Source: Shewanella sp. KX20019
GTDB taxonomy: Bacteria > Pseudomonadota > Gammaproteobacteria > Enterobacterales > Shewanellaceae
Length of the DNA stretch: 64,000 nt
Assembly: GCF_016757755.1 (NCBI RefSeq)
Contig: NZ_CP068437.1
Span: forward strand, 2,666,001-2,730,000
Direction of reading: 5' to 3'
Shown here: positions 17,004 to 25,451 of the stretch, in pieces
Numbering within the stretch: position 1 is the first letter of the stretch
Layout: each line of letters opens with the position of its first letter
Notes under the pieces: generated by a model
The model's database searches: none
Seen by the model: the letters and a program-made list of their open reading frames with translations, nothing else
What the model was told of the DNA's origin: nothing
Made by a program: the position numbers and the translations under genes

Positions 17004-18347
17004 TTAATTTTTATTGTGTTGTTTGATAACACCGTCTTGACGCATCTCTCTATACAAGATTTCTGCTTGATGCAGATAGATATCCCAAGAATCAGAACGC
17101 TTGGTAAAGCCAGTTGCTGCGTAGCTTCCTGTATCGCCGGTTGCCGGTAGATTGTCGATTAAGAACAAGGAGCCACCTTGCTGAAGGTGAATATTTAATG
17201 CATCAATCATGACGTTAAAGCCAATACGTGCGGGTTCTACATAATTGATAGATTCATATTTTGACTGACGGTAGAACTTCTTTAATGATGCATCTTTAAT
17301 CTGCACCTTCTCATCAGCAAAAACTTCGTCGTAATGTGCTTTAGTTATTTGTTTGCTGTCGGTATTGACCACAAGGCGTAACATGGCAGTGACACCGGTC
17401 CATTGACCTTTGGCATTAAGCAGCTTTTCTGCGTATTGATAGAACTGCTCGTTGGTACCGTCACCATTAATCTGGGCATGAATTTTGGCCGTAAGCGGCA
17501 CCATCGACTGCTGAATGCTGTTAGATGCACCGGCTACCACATCGATACCGGCATACTTTAGGCGGTTTGGTTCTTTCAATTTATTGCGTAAGCTAGGATC
17601 GAAATCAGGGTTATGCTCGAAAGTTAACTTATCCTGTTCTACCATGAGCTTTTCCATGGTCAAAGCTGACTGAACCCAAGCAGTGCCTTTCTTCTTGCCC
17701 ATTGAAAAGTTGTATTCAGACATACGCTTAGGTACATCCTGATATAGACGAGTGTAATAATTTGGACGACCGCTTTCGTTAAACTCAGCAAAAATAACAT
17801 CATCTGCATTATCTCTATCGGTGACTATGGTTACGCTACCCATATGACCTTGACGAAAACGCGCTTCTTGAAAGTAGTAATCCCCTTTTAATAAACCTAA
17901 TTGAGGTTGAATAGACCATTTAAGTTTAAAGTTTTCATCTGCTGAATCCTCTTTTGAGCCAACCGTGACATACTCAGGTTGACTACCATCGATTCGAGGA
18001 AGAGTATTAATTGCTCTTAATATACCGTTAGAGGAGTATGTAGCGCCTGATACTGCATCTATCCCTTCATGACCGTTATTGGCGACAACCTTCGGCAGCA
18101 AACGTTCTGCATTTAGGTAGAGAGATTCAGTTTCTTTCTGAGACTTTGTTTTAATATCAACGATATGCCCGTTCTCAACTGCTACGGTTAAGGTAATTAG
18201 ACTCTTCTTACCTTTTGCAGATACATCGTGGATACCGTCAACATATTTGCCCTGTTCTACGGTGCTAGAGCACGCCGCGAGTGTCATGGTGGCGCATAAT
18301 ACGGCACTGCATACGAGTGTTCTATTGAATAGGTTTAAGCTTTTCAT
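17004..18347 (-). CDS. Flavinylated FMN-binding lipoprotein with apparent FMN-bind-like repeats
   Basis: A 447-residue protein from ATG 18347, chosen because GAAGG lies 8 bases upstream; a TTG start 15 bases earlier is weaker. The lipobox is LAAC (Cys26). Residues 36-115 form an FMN_bind domain ending in DAVSGATYSS, the site where ApbE attaches FMN covalently to Thr (T103). Two later segments look like diverged copies: about 165-285, ending DVVAGASNS with Ser275 where the Thr would be, and about 317-420 with no acceptor. The repeat reading is mine and needs a profile search. It is divergent from apbE (194 bp) and followed by the porin gene. It probably carries electrons outside the inner membrane. 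Confidence 0.8.
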   Translation of the reverse strand: MKSLNLFNRTLVCSAVLCATMTLAACSSTVEQGKYVDGIHDVSAKGKKSLITLTVAVENGHIVDIKTKSQKETESLYLNAERLLPKVVANNGHEGIDAVSGATYSSNGILRAINTLPRIDGSQPEYVTVGSKEDSADENFKLKWSIQPQLGLLKGDYYFQEARFRQGHMGSVTIVTDRDNADDVIFAEFNESGRPNYYTRLYQDVPKRMSEYNFSMGKKKGTAWVQSALTMEKLMVEQDKLTFEHNPDFDPSLRNKLKEPNRLKYAGIDVVAGASNSIQQSMVPLTAKIHAQINGDGTNEQFYQYAEKLLNAKGQWTGVTAMLRLVVNTDSKQITKAHYDEVFADEKVQIKDASLKKFYRQSKYESINYVEPARIGFNVMIDALNIHLQQGGSLFLIDNLPATGDTGSYAATGFTKRSDSWDIYLHQAEILYREMRQDGVIKQHNKN

Positions 18348-18408
18348 TCTTTCAGCCTTCAAGTGTTATTTCATTGAGGCCAGAATATAAGTTTTAAAAT
18401 CCTATACA

Positions 18409-18426
18409 ATTGCGGAAAACCGCAAT
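18409..18426. promoter_or_regulatory. Palindrome in the FMN-lipoprotein/apbE intergenic region, candidate response-regulator site
   Basis: ATTGCGG-AAAA-CCGCAAT, perfect 7-bp arms and a 4-bp spacer, centred between the divergent FMN-lipoprotein and apbE genes. A related sequence occurs at 19830-19847 before the sensor kinase gene. A FixJ/TtrR-type regulator encoded in the locus is the natural candidate binder; this is inference. Confidence 0.5.
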
Positions 18427-18448
18427 ACTGTACGTCTACTTTAATTTA

Positions 18449-18464
18449 TTTGATCTAGTTAACA
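18449..18464. promoter_or_regulatory. Candidate CRP-type site
   Basis: TTTGATCTAGTTAACA matches 13 of 16 positions of the CRP consensus TGTGATCTAGATCACA. In Shewanella CRP controls many anaerobic respiratory genes. It sits about 78 bp before the apbE start. Confidence 0.4.
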
Positions 18465-18541
18465 AATATAAACCCAACGTTTTATATTTATATTAACCTC
18501 ATGGTACATATTATCTAAACCCACCTAATGTAGACTATATT

Positions 18542-19726
18542 TTGAAAAGAACGTCAGCTCTATTGTTTCTATTAATCTATACTGGTTCTAGCGATGCAAA
18601 TACAAATACGCAGCAACCAGTCGCGCCAGATTTTAAAATCATAAAGGTAGATACCCAAGGTAAACCTTATCAGTGCAAAGACAACTCGATAATTACCCAT
18701 AATGACATCGCAACTAATTTGACCACTCTCAAGTATTTCGGGACTTCAATTAGCATTGATATTTATGATAAAGATAATAGGAAAATAGATGATGCTCTTT
18801 GCAGTGCACTTAATGTGATTCAGGAATACCATTATTTAGCCTCTAACTATAGTACCTACCCTCATGTGACCAATATAAAAAGCATCAACAACGAGCCAGA
18901 TAAAAAGCATAGGATAGACCCAAAGCTGACTCAGATCATTCAAGCGAGTATCGACTGGCATGACAAAAGCAATGGATACTTTAATATCGCACTCTCACCC
19001 ATAATCGATATTTGGCGAAACTATCGCAGCCAATGTAAGGGTGAACGTAAACAACAAGACCGCTGTGATATTCCAACAGAAGTCGAATTGAACAAGGCTA
19101 ATCTACTGACTAATATTGAGGATATCTTACTGGATACAGTGAACAATACTATCCAGATGAAACAGGGAATGAGTATTGACCTTGGCGGAATCGCAAAAGG
19201 TTGGATGGCAGAGATGGTCTATCGGCAGTTAAAGTCTGATGGTTTTGAAAACTTTATGATTAATGCGGGAGGAAACATCAGACATTACGGAACCCATCCA
19301 CAAGGGCGACTATTTACCACTGCAGTGGAAAATCCGATATGTAAAAAGTACAGTAATTCTCTTGCACAGTGCCAGAGTTTTGAAGGTCAGTATCATGAAG
19401 TTATTAGCGGTAAAGATATTGCCATTGTTTCAAGCGGTAATTATTTAAGGTATTACCGAGTGAAGGGTAAGGAGTATCACCACCTTATTAATCCAAAGAC
19501 ATTACGGCCCAAAGACACTGGAGTATCAACAACATTAGTCATGAATAACAATCAACTATATGCTGACATTATATCTACAACACTTTTTTTGATGCCATTG
19601 GACGAAGCACTAATTTATGCTAATAAAAATAAAGATATTGCTGCTGTATGGTTCTTAAATAACAACGGAGATAAAGTGGAAACAAATAATTTCAAACTAT
19701 ACCGTAACTCCTTTGCTACGTATTAA
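18542..19726 (+). CDS. apbE: ApbE-type FAD:protein FMN transferase
   Basis: A 394-residue exported protein that starts at a TTG with no strong Shine-Dalgarno site. It carries the ApbE signatures DLGGIAKGWMAE, MINAGGNIRHYG, VSSGNYLRYY followed by the HHLINPKT segment, and the magnesium/product-binding ADIISTTLF. ApbE moves FMN from FAD onto Thr (or Ser) of proteins bearing an SGAT-type motif in the periplasm. The divergent lipoprotein gene carries exactly such a motif and is the presumed substrate. An insertion with paired cysteines (QCKGERKQQDRC) at about 159-172 and a cysteine pair near 259 and 270 are unusual and may form disulfides. Confidence 0.9.
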   Translation: MKRTSALLFLLIYTGSSDANTNTQQPVAPDFKIIKVDTQGKPYQCKDNSIITHNDIATNLTTLKYFGTSISIDIYDKDNRKIDDALCSALNVIQEYHYLASNYSTYPHVTNIKSINNEPDKKHRIDPKLTQIIQASIDWHDKSNGYFNIALSPIIDIWRNYRSQCKGERKQQDRCDIPTEVELNKANLLTNIEDILLDTVNNTIQMKQGMSIDLGGIAKGWMAEMVYRQLKSDGFENFMINAGGNIRHYGTHPQGRLFTTAVENPICKKYSNSLAQCQSFEGQYHEVISGKDIAIVSSGNYLRYYRVKGKEYHHLINPKTLRPKDTGVSTTLVMNNNQLYADIISTTLFLMPLDEALIYANKNKDIAAVWFLNNNGDKVETNNFKLYRNSFATY

Positions 19727-19829
19727 TGTGTCGTTGCAATAACTTTCAACAAGTAAGCATGACCTATGCAAGATCATTATATATTTTGAGTTCGCTCAAC
19801 CATCATAAGTTTAAATATTTACTTGTTAT

Positions 19830-19847
19830 ATAGTGGTTTGCCGCAAG
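19830..19847. promoter_or_regulatory. Second, imperfect copy of the locus palindrome
   Basis: ATAGTGG-TTTG-CCGCAAG has the same 7-4-7 layout as 18409-18426, with 11 of 14 arm positions identical, 100 bp before the sensor kinase start. It would allow autoregulation of the two-component system. Confidence 0.35.
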
Positions 19848-19946
19848 ATAATTAAAATTGTGATTAACTTCTACTAGCCGCAGCGTTTATCGCTACATTT
19901 TACTATAATAACGGCATAATACTCAGGTAATTCTTTGTTGAGCTAA

Positions 19947-21731
19947 ATGATGCTAACCAGACTTTTCTTAATCTTTCTTTTTACTAGTATCGTCATTTCA
20001 TTCGGTAGTTACGCTAGTAGCCCTGATCCTGTACGTGTTGGGGTATTGGCATACGCCCACCCTGACAACGTGGCGGAGCGTTGGCAACCAACCATCAATA
20101 GATTAGCGCAAGACCTAAGTAGACCTTTTACATTGGTAGCCTTAACGCCGGATCAACTAGATAATTATGTCGCTCAAGGTAGGTTAGATTTCCTAATCAC
20201 CAATGCATTGACGGGAGTTAGCTACAAAAAAGATTATGGAACGAGTAGTATACTGACACTCGTACCTTTGGGTAATAATGATCCAACAAGGTCCGTCGGT
20301 TCAGCACTCATTACGCGGTCCGGCAAAGCTGTAATCGACTTTGATGATTTAGAAGATCTAACGGCAGTTTCTACCGATAAACAAGCATTTGGCGGCTTTC
20401 TCATTTTTGCTGGTGAGATGGCACACAATGGCTTAAATCCTTTCAATCATTTTAAACAGCTGAAATTCGTCGGTTTTCCGCAAAAAAAATTACTGCAACT
20501 GGTCGTGAATGGCGAAGCCGATATCGCTATTTTACCAACCTGTGTATTTGAAAATGCTATTCGTGCAGCTAATATAGATCCAAGCAGCTTACATGTTGTC
20601 CTTACTAAAAATAATCCCGGTTTTCACTGCCAAAGTTCGAGCCAACTGTATCCCTACTATTCATTCTCTAAGTTAGGGAAAACAGACTACCACCTAGCAA
20701 CTAAGGTTATTCAATCACTATTATCCATACAATCTACAGACCAAGCAGCGACTCAGGGACGTTATAACTCCTGGTCTGCAACGGTCAATGATAGTGAGGT
20801 TTTTAAACTCCTAAAACAGTTACAGCAGTGGCCTTTCGTGACAAATTGGACATCCATTTTTAAAACAGCGCTACCTTGGGTGATAGTTGCAGCTATAATG
20901 CTTCTACTCGGTTATATCCATCATTTACGGGTAAAACGGCTAGTGGTTTTGCGCACTAGGGATCTAAAAGCTGAGACTCAACTGCACACTCAAACTCAGC
21001 AAGCCTTATTGGAGCAAACAAAACAATTTTACAAAGCTCAGCGTGTATTATTAACCGGAGAGATGGCATCGGGGATCGCCCATGAGCTGAATCAGCCATT
21101 AGCGGGGATCCGTTACCTAACTCAAGGGTGTATTTATCGTTTATCTGAAGAGCAGTCGGATCTAAAAGACGCTATGTCAAAAGCGATACTGCAGGTCGAT
21201 CGAGCGCAATCAACAATTAAGCGATTTCGACATTTTTGTCAGCAGCCTAGTGTTATGAGCCACTGCAGCCTAAACCAGATCTTAGAGGATACATTGTGCT
21301 TAATGGGCGCTGAGTTTGCGCGCATGCAGATGACGCCCATTTTTAACTCCGAGGAAGTTTACATAACTGCTGACCCGAGCCTTTTACAACAAGTTTTTGT
21401 TAATATTATCCGCAATGCTCTCGATGCTACCGACGCTGTCAACTCCCCAAAACTGACGATATCACTGACGAAACAAGACCAGTATGCACAAATTTGCTTT
21501 ATCGATAATGGTACAGGTCTTAGTGATAGCGCTTTGGAGCGTTTGTTCTTTCCATTTGAAACATCTAAAGAAAATGGTTTAGGACTTGGCATGATCATCT
21601 GTAAACGCATCATTGAGGAGCATAATGGTGAGATCAAGGCACACAATAATAGAGATGAGAACCCAAGTAATGGTACATCTGGTTTAACCATATCAATACG
21701 TTTACCCGCAAAGGGATCGATAAATGAATAA
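19947..21731 (+). CDS. TtrS-like sensor histidine kinase with PhnD-type periplasmic sensor domain
   Basis: A 594-residue protein: signal or TM segment (1-23), a periplasmic phosphate/phosphonate-binding-like (PhnD) domain (about 28-280, beginning VRVGVLAYAHPDN), one TM segment (308-325), a coiled linker (335-368), then HisKA with the H-box GIAHELNQPLAG (H379) and a HATPase domain with VNIIRNALDA, DNGTGLS and GLGLGM. This is the layout of TtrS, the tetrathionate sensor, and related kinases that detect respiratory electron acceptors or organic acids. The ligand here is unknown. The gene overlaps the response-regulator gene by 8 bp and lies 220 bp after apbE. Confidence 0.85.
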   Translation: MMLTRLFLIFLFTSIVISFGSYASSPDPVRVGVLAYAHPDNVAERWQPTINRLAQDLSRPFTLVALTPDQLDNYVAQGRLDFLITNALTGVSYKKDYGTSSILTLVPLGNNDPTRSVGSALITRSGKAVIDFDDLEDLTAVSTDKQAFGGFLIFAGEMAHNGLNPFNHFKQLKFVGFPQKKLLQLVVNGEADIAILPTCVFENAIRAANIDPSSLHVVLTKNNPGFHCQSSSQLYPYYSFSKLGKTDYHLATKVIQSLLSIQSTDQAATQGRYNSWSATVNDSEVFKLLKQLQQWPFVTNWTSIFKTALPWVIVAAIMLLLGYIHHLRVKRLVVLRTRDLKAETQLHTQTQQALLEQTKQFYKAQRVLLTGEMASGIAHELNQPLAGIRYLTQGCIYRLSEEQSDLKDAMSKAILQVDRAQSTIKRFRHFCQQPSVMSHCSLNQILEDTLCLMGAEFARMQMTPIFNSEEVYITADPSLLQQVFVNIIRNALDATDAVNSPKLTISLTKQDQYAQICFIDNGTGLSDSALERLFFPFETSKENGLGLGMIICKRIIEEHNGEIKAHNNRDENPSNGTSGLTISIRLPAKGSINE

Positions 21732-22323
21732 TTTGTATCTCGTAGATGATGATCAGGCTGTATTGGACTCTTTAAGCTGGATGCTAAAAGGGTTAGGTTA
21801 TCAACCTAAAGGTTTTTTGTCGGCAGATTGCTTCCTTAAATCCATCGATATTCAACAGCCAGCTATTGCAATATTAGATGTACAAATGCCGGGAATGGAT
21901 GGCAGTGCTCTATTGAATCACATGACGGAAGCCGAAAGTCCGATCACGGTTATCATGTTAAGCGGGCATGGTAATATCGCCATGGCAGTGCAAGCGATTC
22001 AAAAAGGTGCTATTGATTTTCTTGAGAAACCCGTTGATGGAGACAAGCTGGCGTCGCTACTCGAACAAGCGAGCATCCAAACGGAGCACAATATGCGTAG
22101 TAAGCTTGCACGGCAAGAGTTAGTCAATAAACTCGCAACGCTTACGGCCAGAGAGCTGGAAGTGATGAATAGGGTGTTAGAGGGAAAACTCAATAAAGTG
22201 ATTGCCGCTGAGCTCAACATTGCCCAAAGAACATTAGAGCTACATAGACAAAAAGTGATGCAAAAAATGCAAGTTAGCAATATCGCAGAACTGGCATTCT
22301 TAATGGGTAAAAGTATCGCGTAA
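21724..22323 (+). CDS. FixJ/TtrR-type response regulator
   Basis: A 199-residue protein with a receiver domain (D8-D10 acidic cluster, phosphoacceptor D52 in ILDVQMPGMDG, T/S switch in MLSGHG, K102 in FLEKP) and a C-terminal LuxR/FixJ helix-turn-helix (about 138-185: LTARELEVMNRVLEG, then IAAELNIAQRTLELHRQ). It overlaps the kinase gene by 8 bp, so the two are a cognate pair. It should activate nearby promoters when phosphorylated. The palindromes at 18409 and 19830 are candidate operators. No downstream gene in the same direction follows, so the apbE/FMN-lipoprotein/porin genes are the obvious targets. Confidence 0.9.
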   Translation: MNNLYLVDDDQAVLDSLSWMLKGLGYQPKGFLSADCFLKSIDIQQPAIAILDVQMPGMDGSALLNHMTEAESPITVIMLSGHGNIAMAVQAIQKGAIDFLEKPVDGDKLASLLEQASIQTEHNMRSKLARQELVNKLATLTARELEVMNRVLEGKLNKVIAAELNIAQRTLELHRQKVMQKMQVSNIAELAFLMGKSIA

Positions 22324-22381
22324 CCAGCATTGCAACGACGCATAGTTAGCTTCGAGGTATTATCTTAGCACACAAGGGCTG

Positions 22382-22597
22382 CTATGCTATGCGGCTACCT
22401 GGGCTGCGCTTAGACTTTGCCCAGCGAGCACAAAACTCCCAGCCTTTATCTTGGCAGACAAGTCCAGCACTGTAACGACTCTTAGCTAAAGTCACTGAAC
22501 TTTCTGCCGGCAAAGTGTTTAAGCTGCAAAAGTGTATTGTTATCGCATACACACATATTGGATAGAACAGCCTCGTCACTAATTTGCTTAAACTCAT
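22382..22597 (-). CDS. Possible 71-residue small ORF
   Basis: A short minus-strand frame in the 375-bp gap after the response-regulator gene. It begins MSLSKLVTRLFYPICVY, with ACGAGGG about 7 bases before the ATG as a plausible ribosome-binding site. The N-terminus is hydrophobic, like a weak signal peptide, and two cysteines follow (LVCQ, EFCAR). I recognise no family, and codon use is not clearly gene-like. It could equally be non-coding; apart from it I see nothing in the 22324-22698 gap. Confidence 0.3.
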   Translation of the reverse strand: MSLSKLVTRLFYPICVYAITIHFCSLNTLPAESSVTLAKSRYSAGLVCQDKGWEFCARWAKSKRSPGSRIA

Positions 22598-22698
22598 TCT
22601 GTACCCTCGTGGCTATGCTATGAATCACTAAGCTTAACCCAAATAAACCCAGATTCAACATATCCCTACAAATAACATCCTGTTTAGTTGAGGATATC

Positions 22699-23442
22699 TT
22701 AACTTAGAAGTGCGCTGTAGTTGGCGATAAGATCATCGAGTTGACCAAGTTCGTTAGGGTTGTTACGACTACGACCGTGAAGTGATGATTCAACAAAAAG
22801 TGCAAACCAAGCTTCTAATACTTGACCATTTACTGATTCTCCTGCGGCTGACAACGCCAGCGCAGCAACTTCAGCAGTCCCCAATTGAAACTCTCGTGCG
22901 CCTTTTCTTAATGCATAAGATGCAGTTGATTCTGGAGAGAATGAAAATAAAGGCAAGCTATGTAAATACTCGCTTTTACGAAACATTTTTATCGCTTCGC
23001 GCCAACTTCCATCAAGCAAGATGAATAAGGGTTTTTTCCCCTGTGGCAGTTTAGATTGATCAACCCGACTCACCACTGCTTGACCATCAACGGCATACTC
23101 AGCAGGAAAGACAACATAGGGCTGGTATTGCGGGTCGTTTATTATAGAGAGCATTTTTCGGTTCGGTTCATTACGCGACCAAATATAGGCATGGGTATCT
23201 GGAATAATATCGGCAATTAAACGGCCACTATTACTCGGTTTTAGGACTTCATCATCGTACATTATCAGCATGAAGGCGAGTTCACTGCGTACTTGGTTGC
23301 GATAACGGCATGTACAAAACTGCTCCGCCAACAAGCAGGACTGACAACGAATAACGTTTTTTCCACGGGCGGTAAAGGGTCTAGAAGAGATCGCCTTGCG
23401 GTAGTCGTACAAACGGTGAACTGCATGCTTGGGCAAATTCAT
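22699..23442 (-). CDS. tapT: tRNA-uridine aminocarboxypropyltransferase (DTW-domain protein)
   Basis: A 247-residue protein closely matching E. coli TapT (YfiP): RPFTARGKNVIRCQSC, a cysteine cluster (CQSCLLAEQFCTC), KPSNSGRLIADIIPDT and PLFILLDGSWREA, the DxTW-type motif with Ser in place of Thr. TapT uses S-adenosylmethionine to place an aminocarboxypropyl group on U47 in the variable loop of tRNAs. The gene lies downstream of pssA on the same strand, but the pssA terminator at 23484 separates them. In E. coli yfiP and pssA are also near neighbours, which supports the assignment. Confidence 0.85.
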   Translation of the reverse strand: MNLPKHAVHRLYDYRKAISSRPFTARGKNVIRCQSCLLAEQFCTCRYRNQVRSELAFMLIMYDDEVLKPSNSGRLIADIIPDTHAYIWSRNEPNRKMLSIINDPQYQPYVVFPAEYAVDGQAVVSRVDQSKLPQGKKPLFILLDGSWREAIKMFRKSEYLHSLPLFSFSPESTASYALRKGAREFQLGTAEVAALALSAAGESVNGQVLEAWFALFVESSLHGRSRNNPNELGQLDDLIANYSALLS

Positions 23443-23483
23443 ATGAGTAAAAACCTATACATTTATAATTAAGCTTCATAAAT

Positions 23484-23511
23484 AAAAAAGCCTACTCATT
23501 AGTAGGCTTTT
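23484..23511 (-). terminator. Rho-independent terminator of pssA
   Basis: Stem AAAAGCCTACT / AGTAGGCTTTT with a 4-nt loop and T-run on the minus strand, 22 bp past the pssA stop. Confidence 0.9.
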
Positions 23512-23532
23512 AATTGTTACCATTGGATACGT

Positions 23533-24846
23533 TTACAGTATACGTCTTAGCAGAAAATCTGCCTTTAAGCGCTTAATACGCTTCATTATCTTCCGTACTG
23601 GAGCCGGATAATTATGCAGCGTTTCAATTTGAGAGTAATGGTACAGTCTTTCAGTGTGTTCAAGAATATGTGTTTGCTCTTCCTCGAACTGCTGTTTCCA
23701 GCACTCATTGTCATCTTGGATCAACAAGCCATTCTCTAAATCCAATGCCCAGGCTCTTGGGTTTAAATTACTGCCCGTAATGAGATGGCGCTTTCCATCG
23801 GCACTTATGCCCTTCAAATGGTAGCTATTGCGGCCGTCTTTCCACAAATGAATGTTTAGTTGTCCATTTTCTATGGCCCACTGCTGGCGCTTAGCAAATT
23901 TTCTTAGCGACTGCTCGTACATATAAGGCAATGCACCAATGGTTGAAAACTCTTCTTCTGGCGGAATATAGAAATCATTAGAGGTTTTATCACCGACAAC
24001 TATATCTATACGCTTGCCATTTCGTAAGTGCTTAGCGAGTGCTCTGACTAAGATATACGGTGGATTAAAGTAAGGAGTACAGATGAAGAGTGCTTCTTCT
24101 GATTCATCTACCATTGCCACTATCACTTTATTCAGCTGATTCTTTTTGCGACCAAGCCCGACGATAGGCGTAACGCGGTTACCAATCTTTGTAGAGGTAA
24201 ATTTATAGTCTGCTTTAGACAAGCGATGCTTTAAACTGCTTACTTCTGCTTTAGATGGCAGACGCTCCTGCTCTTTTGGCTGCGTTAATGAGCTGACAGC
24301 GACATCGTTAACTAAATAGGTCTGGATCATCTCCCGCATACTGCGAGCAAGTTCAGCGGATTCAAGAATATGGTAACGATCGAAGCGATATTTTTCCGCT
24401 TCATGGAGGTAAATATTGTTTAGACTCGCGCCGCTAAATATAACGGCATCGTCGACAATAAACCCTTTCAAATGCAATACACCCATAAACTCACGAGACT
24501 TAACTGGAACCCCAAGAATATCAATTGGATGTTCGGCAGCTTCATTTACCTTACGGTACATGAAGTAGTTGCCACTATCGCCTTTATGACCAATAAGTCC
24601 ACGTCTCGCGCGGTGAAAATCAACCAGCACTTTAATATCGAGTTCAGGGTTACATTGTTTCGCAGCCATCAAAGCAGCCAGTACTTCCCTACCCGCTTCA
24701 TCATCTTCAAGATAGAGTGCGGCGATATAAACGGAATGTGTTGCGTTTTCGATACGCTTTAGCAGTTCTGTTTTTAGCGCTTTAGGGGTTAGTAACCATT
24801 GCAGCGACTCAGGTTGTAGCGATATACCACCTAACTTACTCAGCAA
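23533..24846 (-). CDS. pssA: CDP-diacylglycerol-serine O-phosphatidyltransferase (PLD-type)
   Basis: I place the start at TTG 24846 (437 residues) rather than ATG 24873. AAGGAG lies 6 bases upstream, the protein then begins MLSKLGG like E. coli PssA (MLSKF), and the overlap with the upstream gene disappears. Two phospholipase-D-type HxK motifs are present: HLKGFIVDD and HLKGISADG, the latter followed by GSNLNPRAWALDLENG. PssA makes phosphatidylserine from CDP-diacylglycerol and serine, the first step to phosphatidylethanolamine, at the inner-membrane surface. The C-terminal basic helix (RKIMKRIKRLKADFLLRRIL) fits membrane association. The DUF1904 gene ends 10 bp upstream, so the two probably share a transcript. 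Confidence 0.95.
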   Translation of the reverse strand: MLSKLGGISLQPESLQWLLTPKALKTELLKRIENATHSVYIAALYLEDDEAGREVLAALMAAKQCNPELDIKVLVDFHRARRGLIGHKGDSGNYFMYRKVNEAAEHPIDILGVPVKSREFMGVLHLKGFIVDDAVIFSGASLNNIYLHEAEKYRFDRYHILESAELARSMREMIQTYLVNDVAVSSLTQPKEQERLPSKAEVSSLKHRLSKADYKFTSTKIGNRVTPIVGLGRKKNQLNKVIVAMVDESEEALFICTPYFNPPYILVRALAKHLRNGKRIDIVVGDKTSNDFYIPPEEEFSTIGALPYMYEQSLRKFAKRQQWAIENGQLNIHLWKDGRNSYHLKGISADGKRHLITGSNLNPRAWALDLENGLLIQDDNECWKQQFEEEQTHILEHTERLYHYSQIETLHNYPAPVRKIMKRIKRLKADFLLRRIL

Positions 24847-24856
24847 GGCTCTCTCC

Positions 24857-25189
24857 TTAATAATGCTTACCATCTTTATAATATGTGCTTGGCACTAATT
24901 CGCGGAACATAACAATGGTATGTTCAATCTCCGGATAAGCATCATATAACGCTTCACGGATGGCCTTTTCTGCACGATGGTGTGTTTCGGGATCTTTGGC
25001 AAACCATAATACCTCGACTTGAGCAACGTCATTGACGTTACTACCTCGCCTAAATGTCTTACTACTTACGCAGTCGAAAACAAAAGCCTCTGCATTTGCC
25101 TGACAAATATCTGCGAGAGTATCGACAAGTTCAATGCTCAACTCAGCGACAACGCGCTCCGGTATTCCATATAGTTTGATATGCGGCAT
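24857..25189 (-). CDS. DUF1904-family protein
   Basis: A 110-residue protein from ATG 25189, chosen because GGAGGATCTTG precedes it and the product then begins MPHIKLYGIPERVV, the usual family start. The N-terminal Met-Pro recalls tautomerase-superfamily proteins, in which Pro1 is catalytic, and the small alpha/beta fold (AQVEVLWFAKDPETHHR near the middle) is compatible. The function is unknown. It precedes pssA by 10 bp, suggesting co-transcription. A longer in-frame reading would add 20 residues with no ribosome site. Confidence 0.75.
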   Translation of the reverse strand: MPHIKLYGIPERVVAELSIELVDTLADICQANAEAFVFDCVSSKTFRRGSNVNDVAQVEVLWFAKDPETHHRAEKAIREALYDAYPEIEHTIVMFRELVPSTYYKDGKHY

Positions 25190-25451
25190 CAAGATCCTCC
25201 TGGATAAGGCCATAGAAATTACCGATTTAACACGCTTTCGGCAAGTCATTTCTACTGTTTAGCGCTGTTGTGTGCATAAAACAGTACGAAGTATCACTAT
25301 TTGGCAAATAATTAGACAAAGGTTGTCTACATATCAATGTTGTCACTGCGCTTTTATTCATCGAATAATCGGTATTTTACACAATGTTCACAGCTTAGTC
25401 CGACGCTGTTTGCTATCATGAACAGTCATTTTTATACCGGTTGAGACCAAA

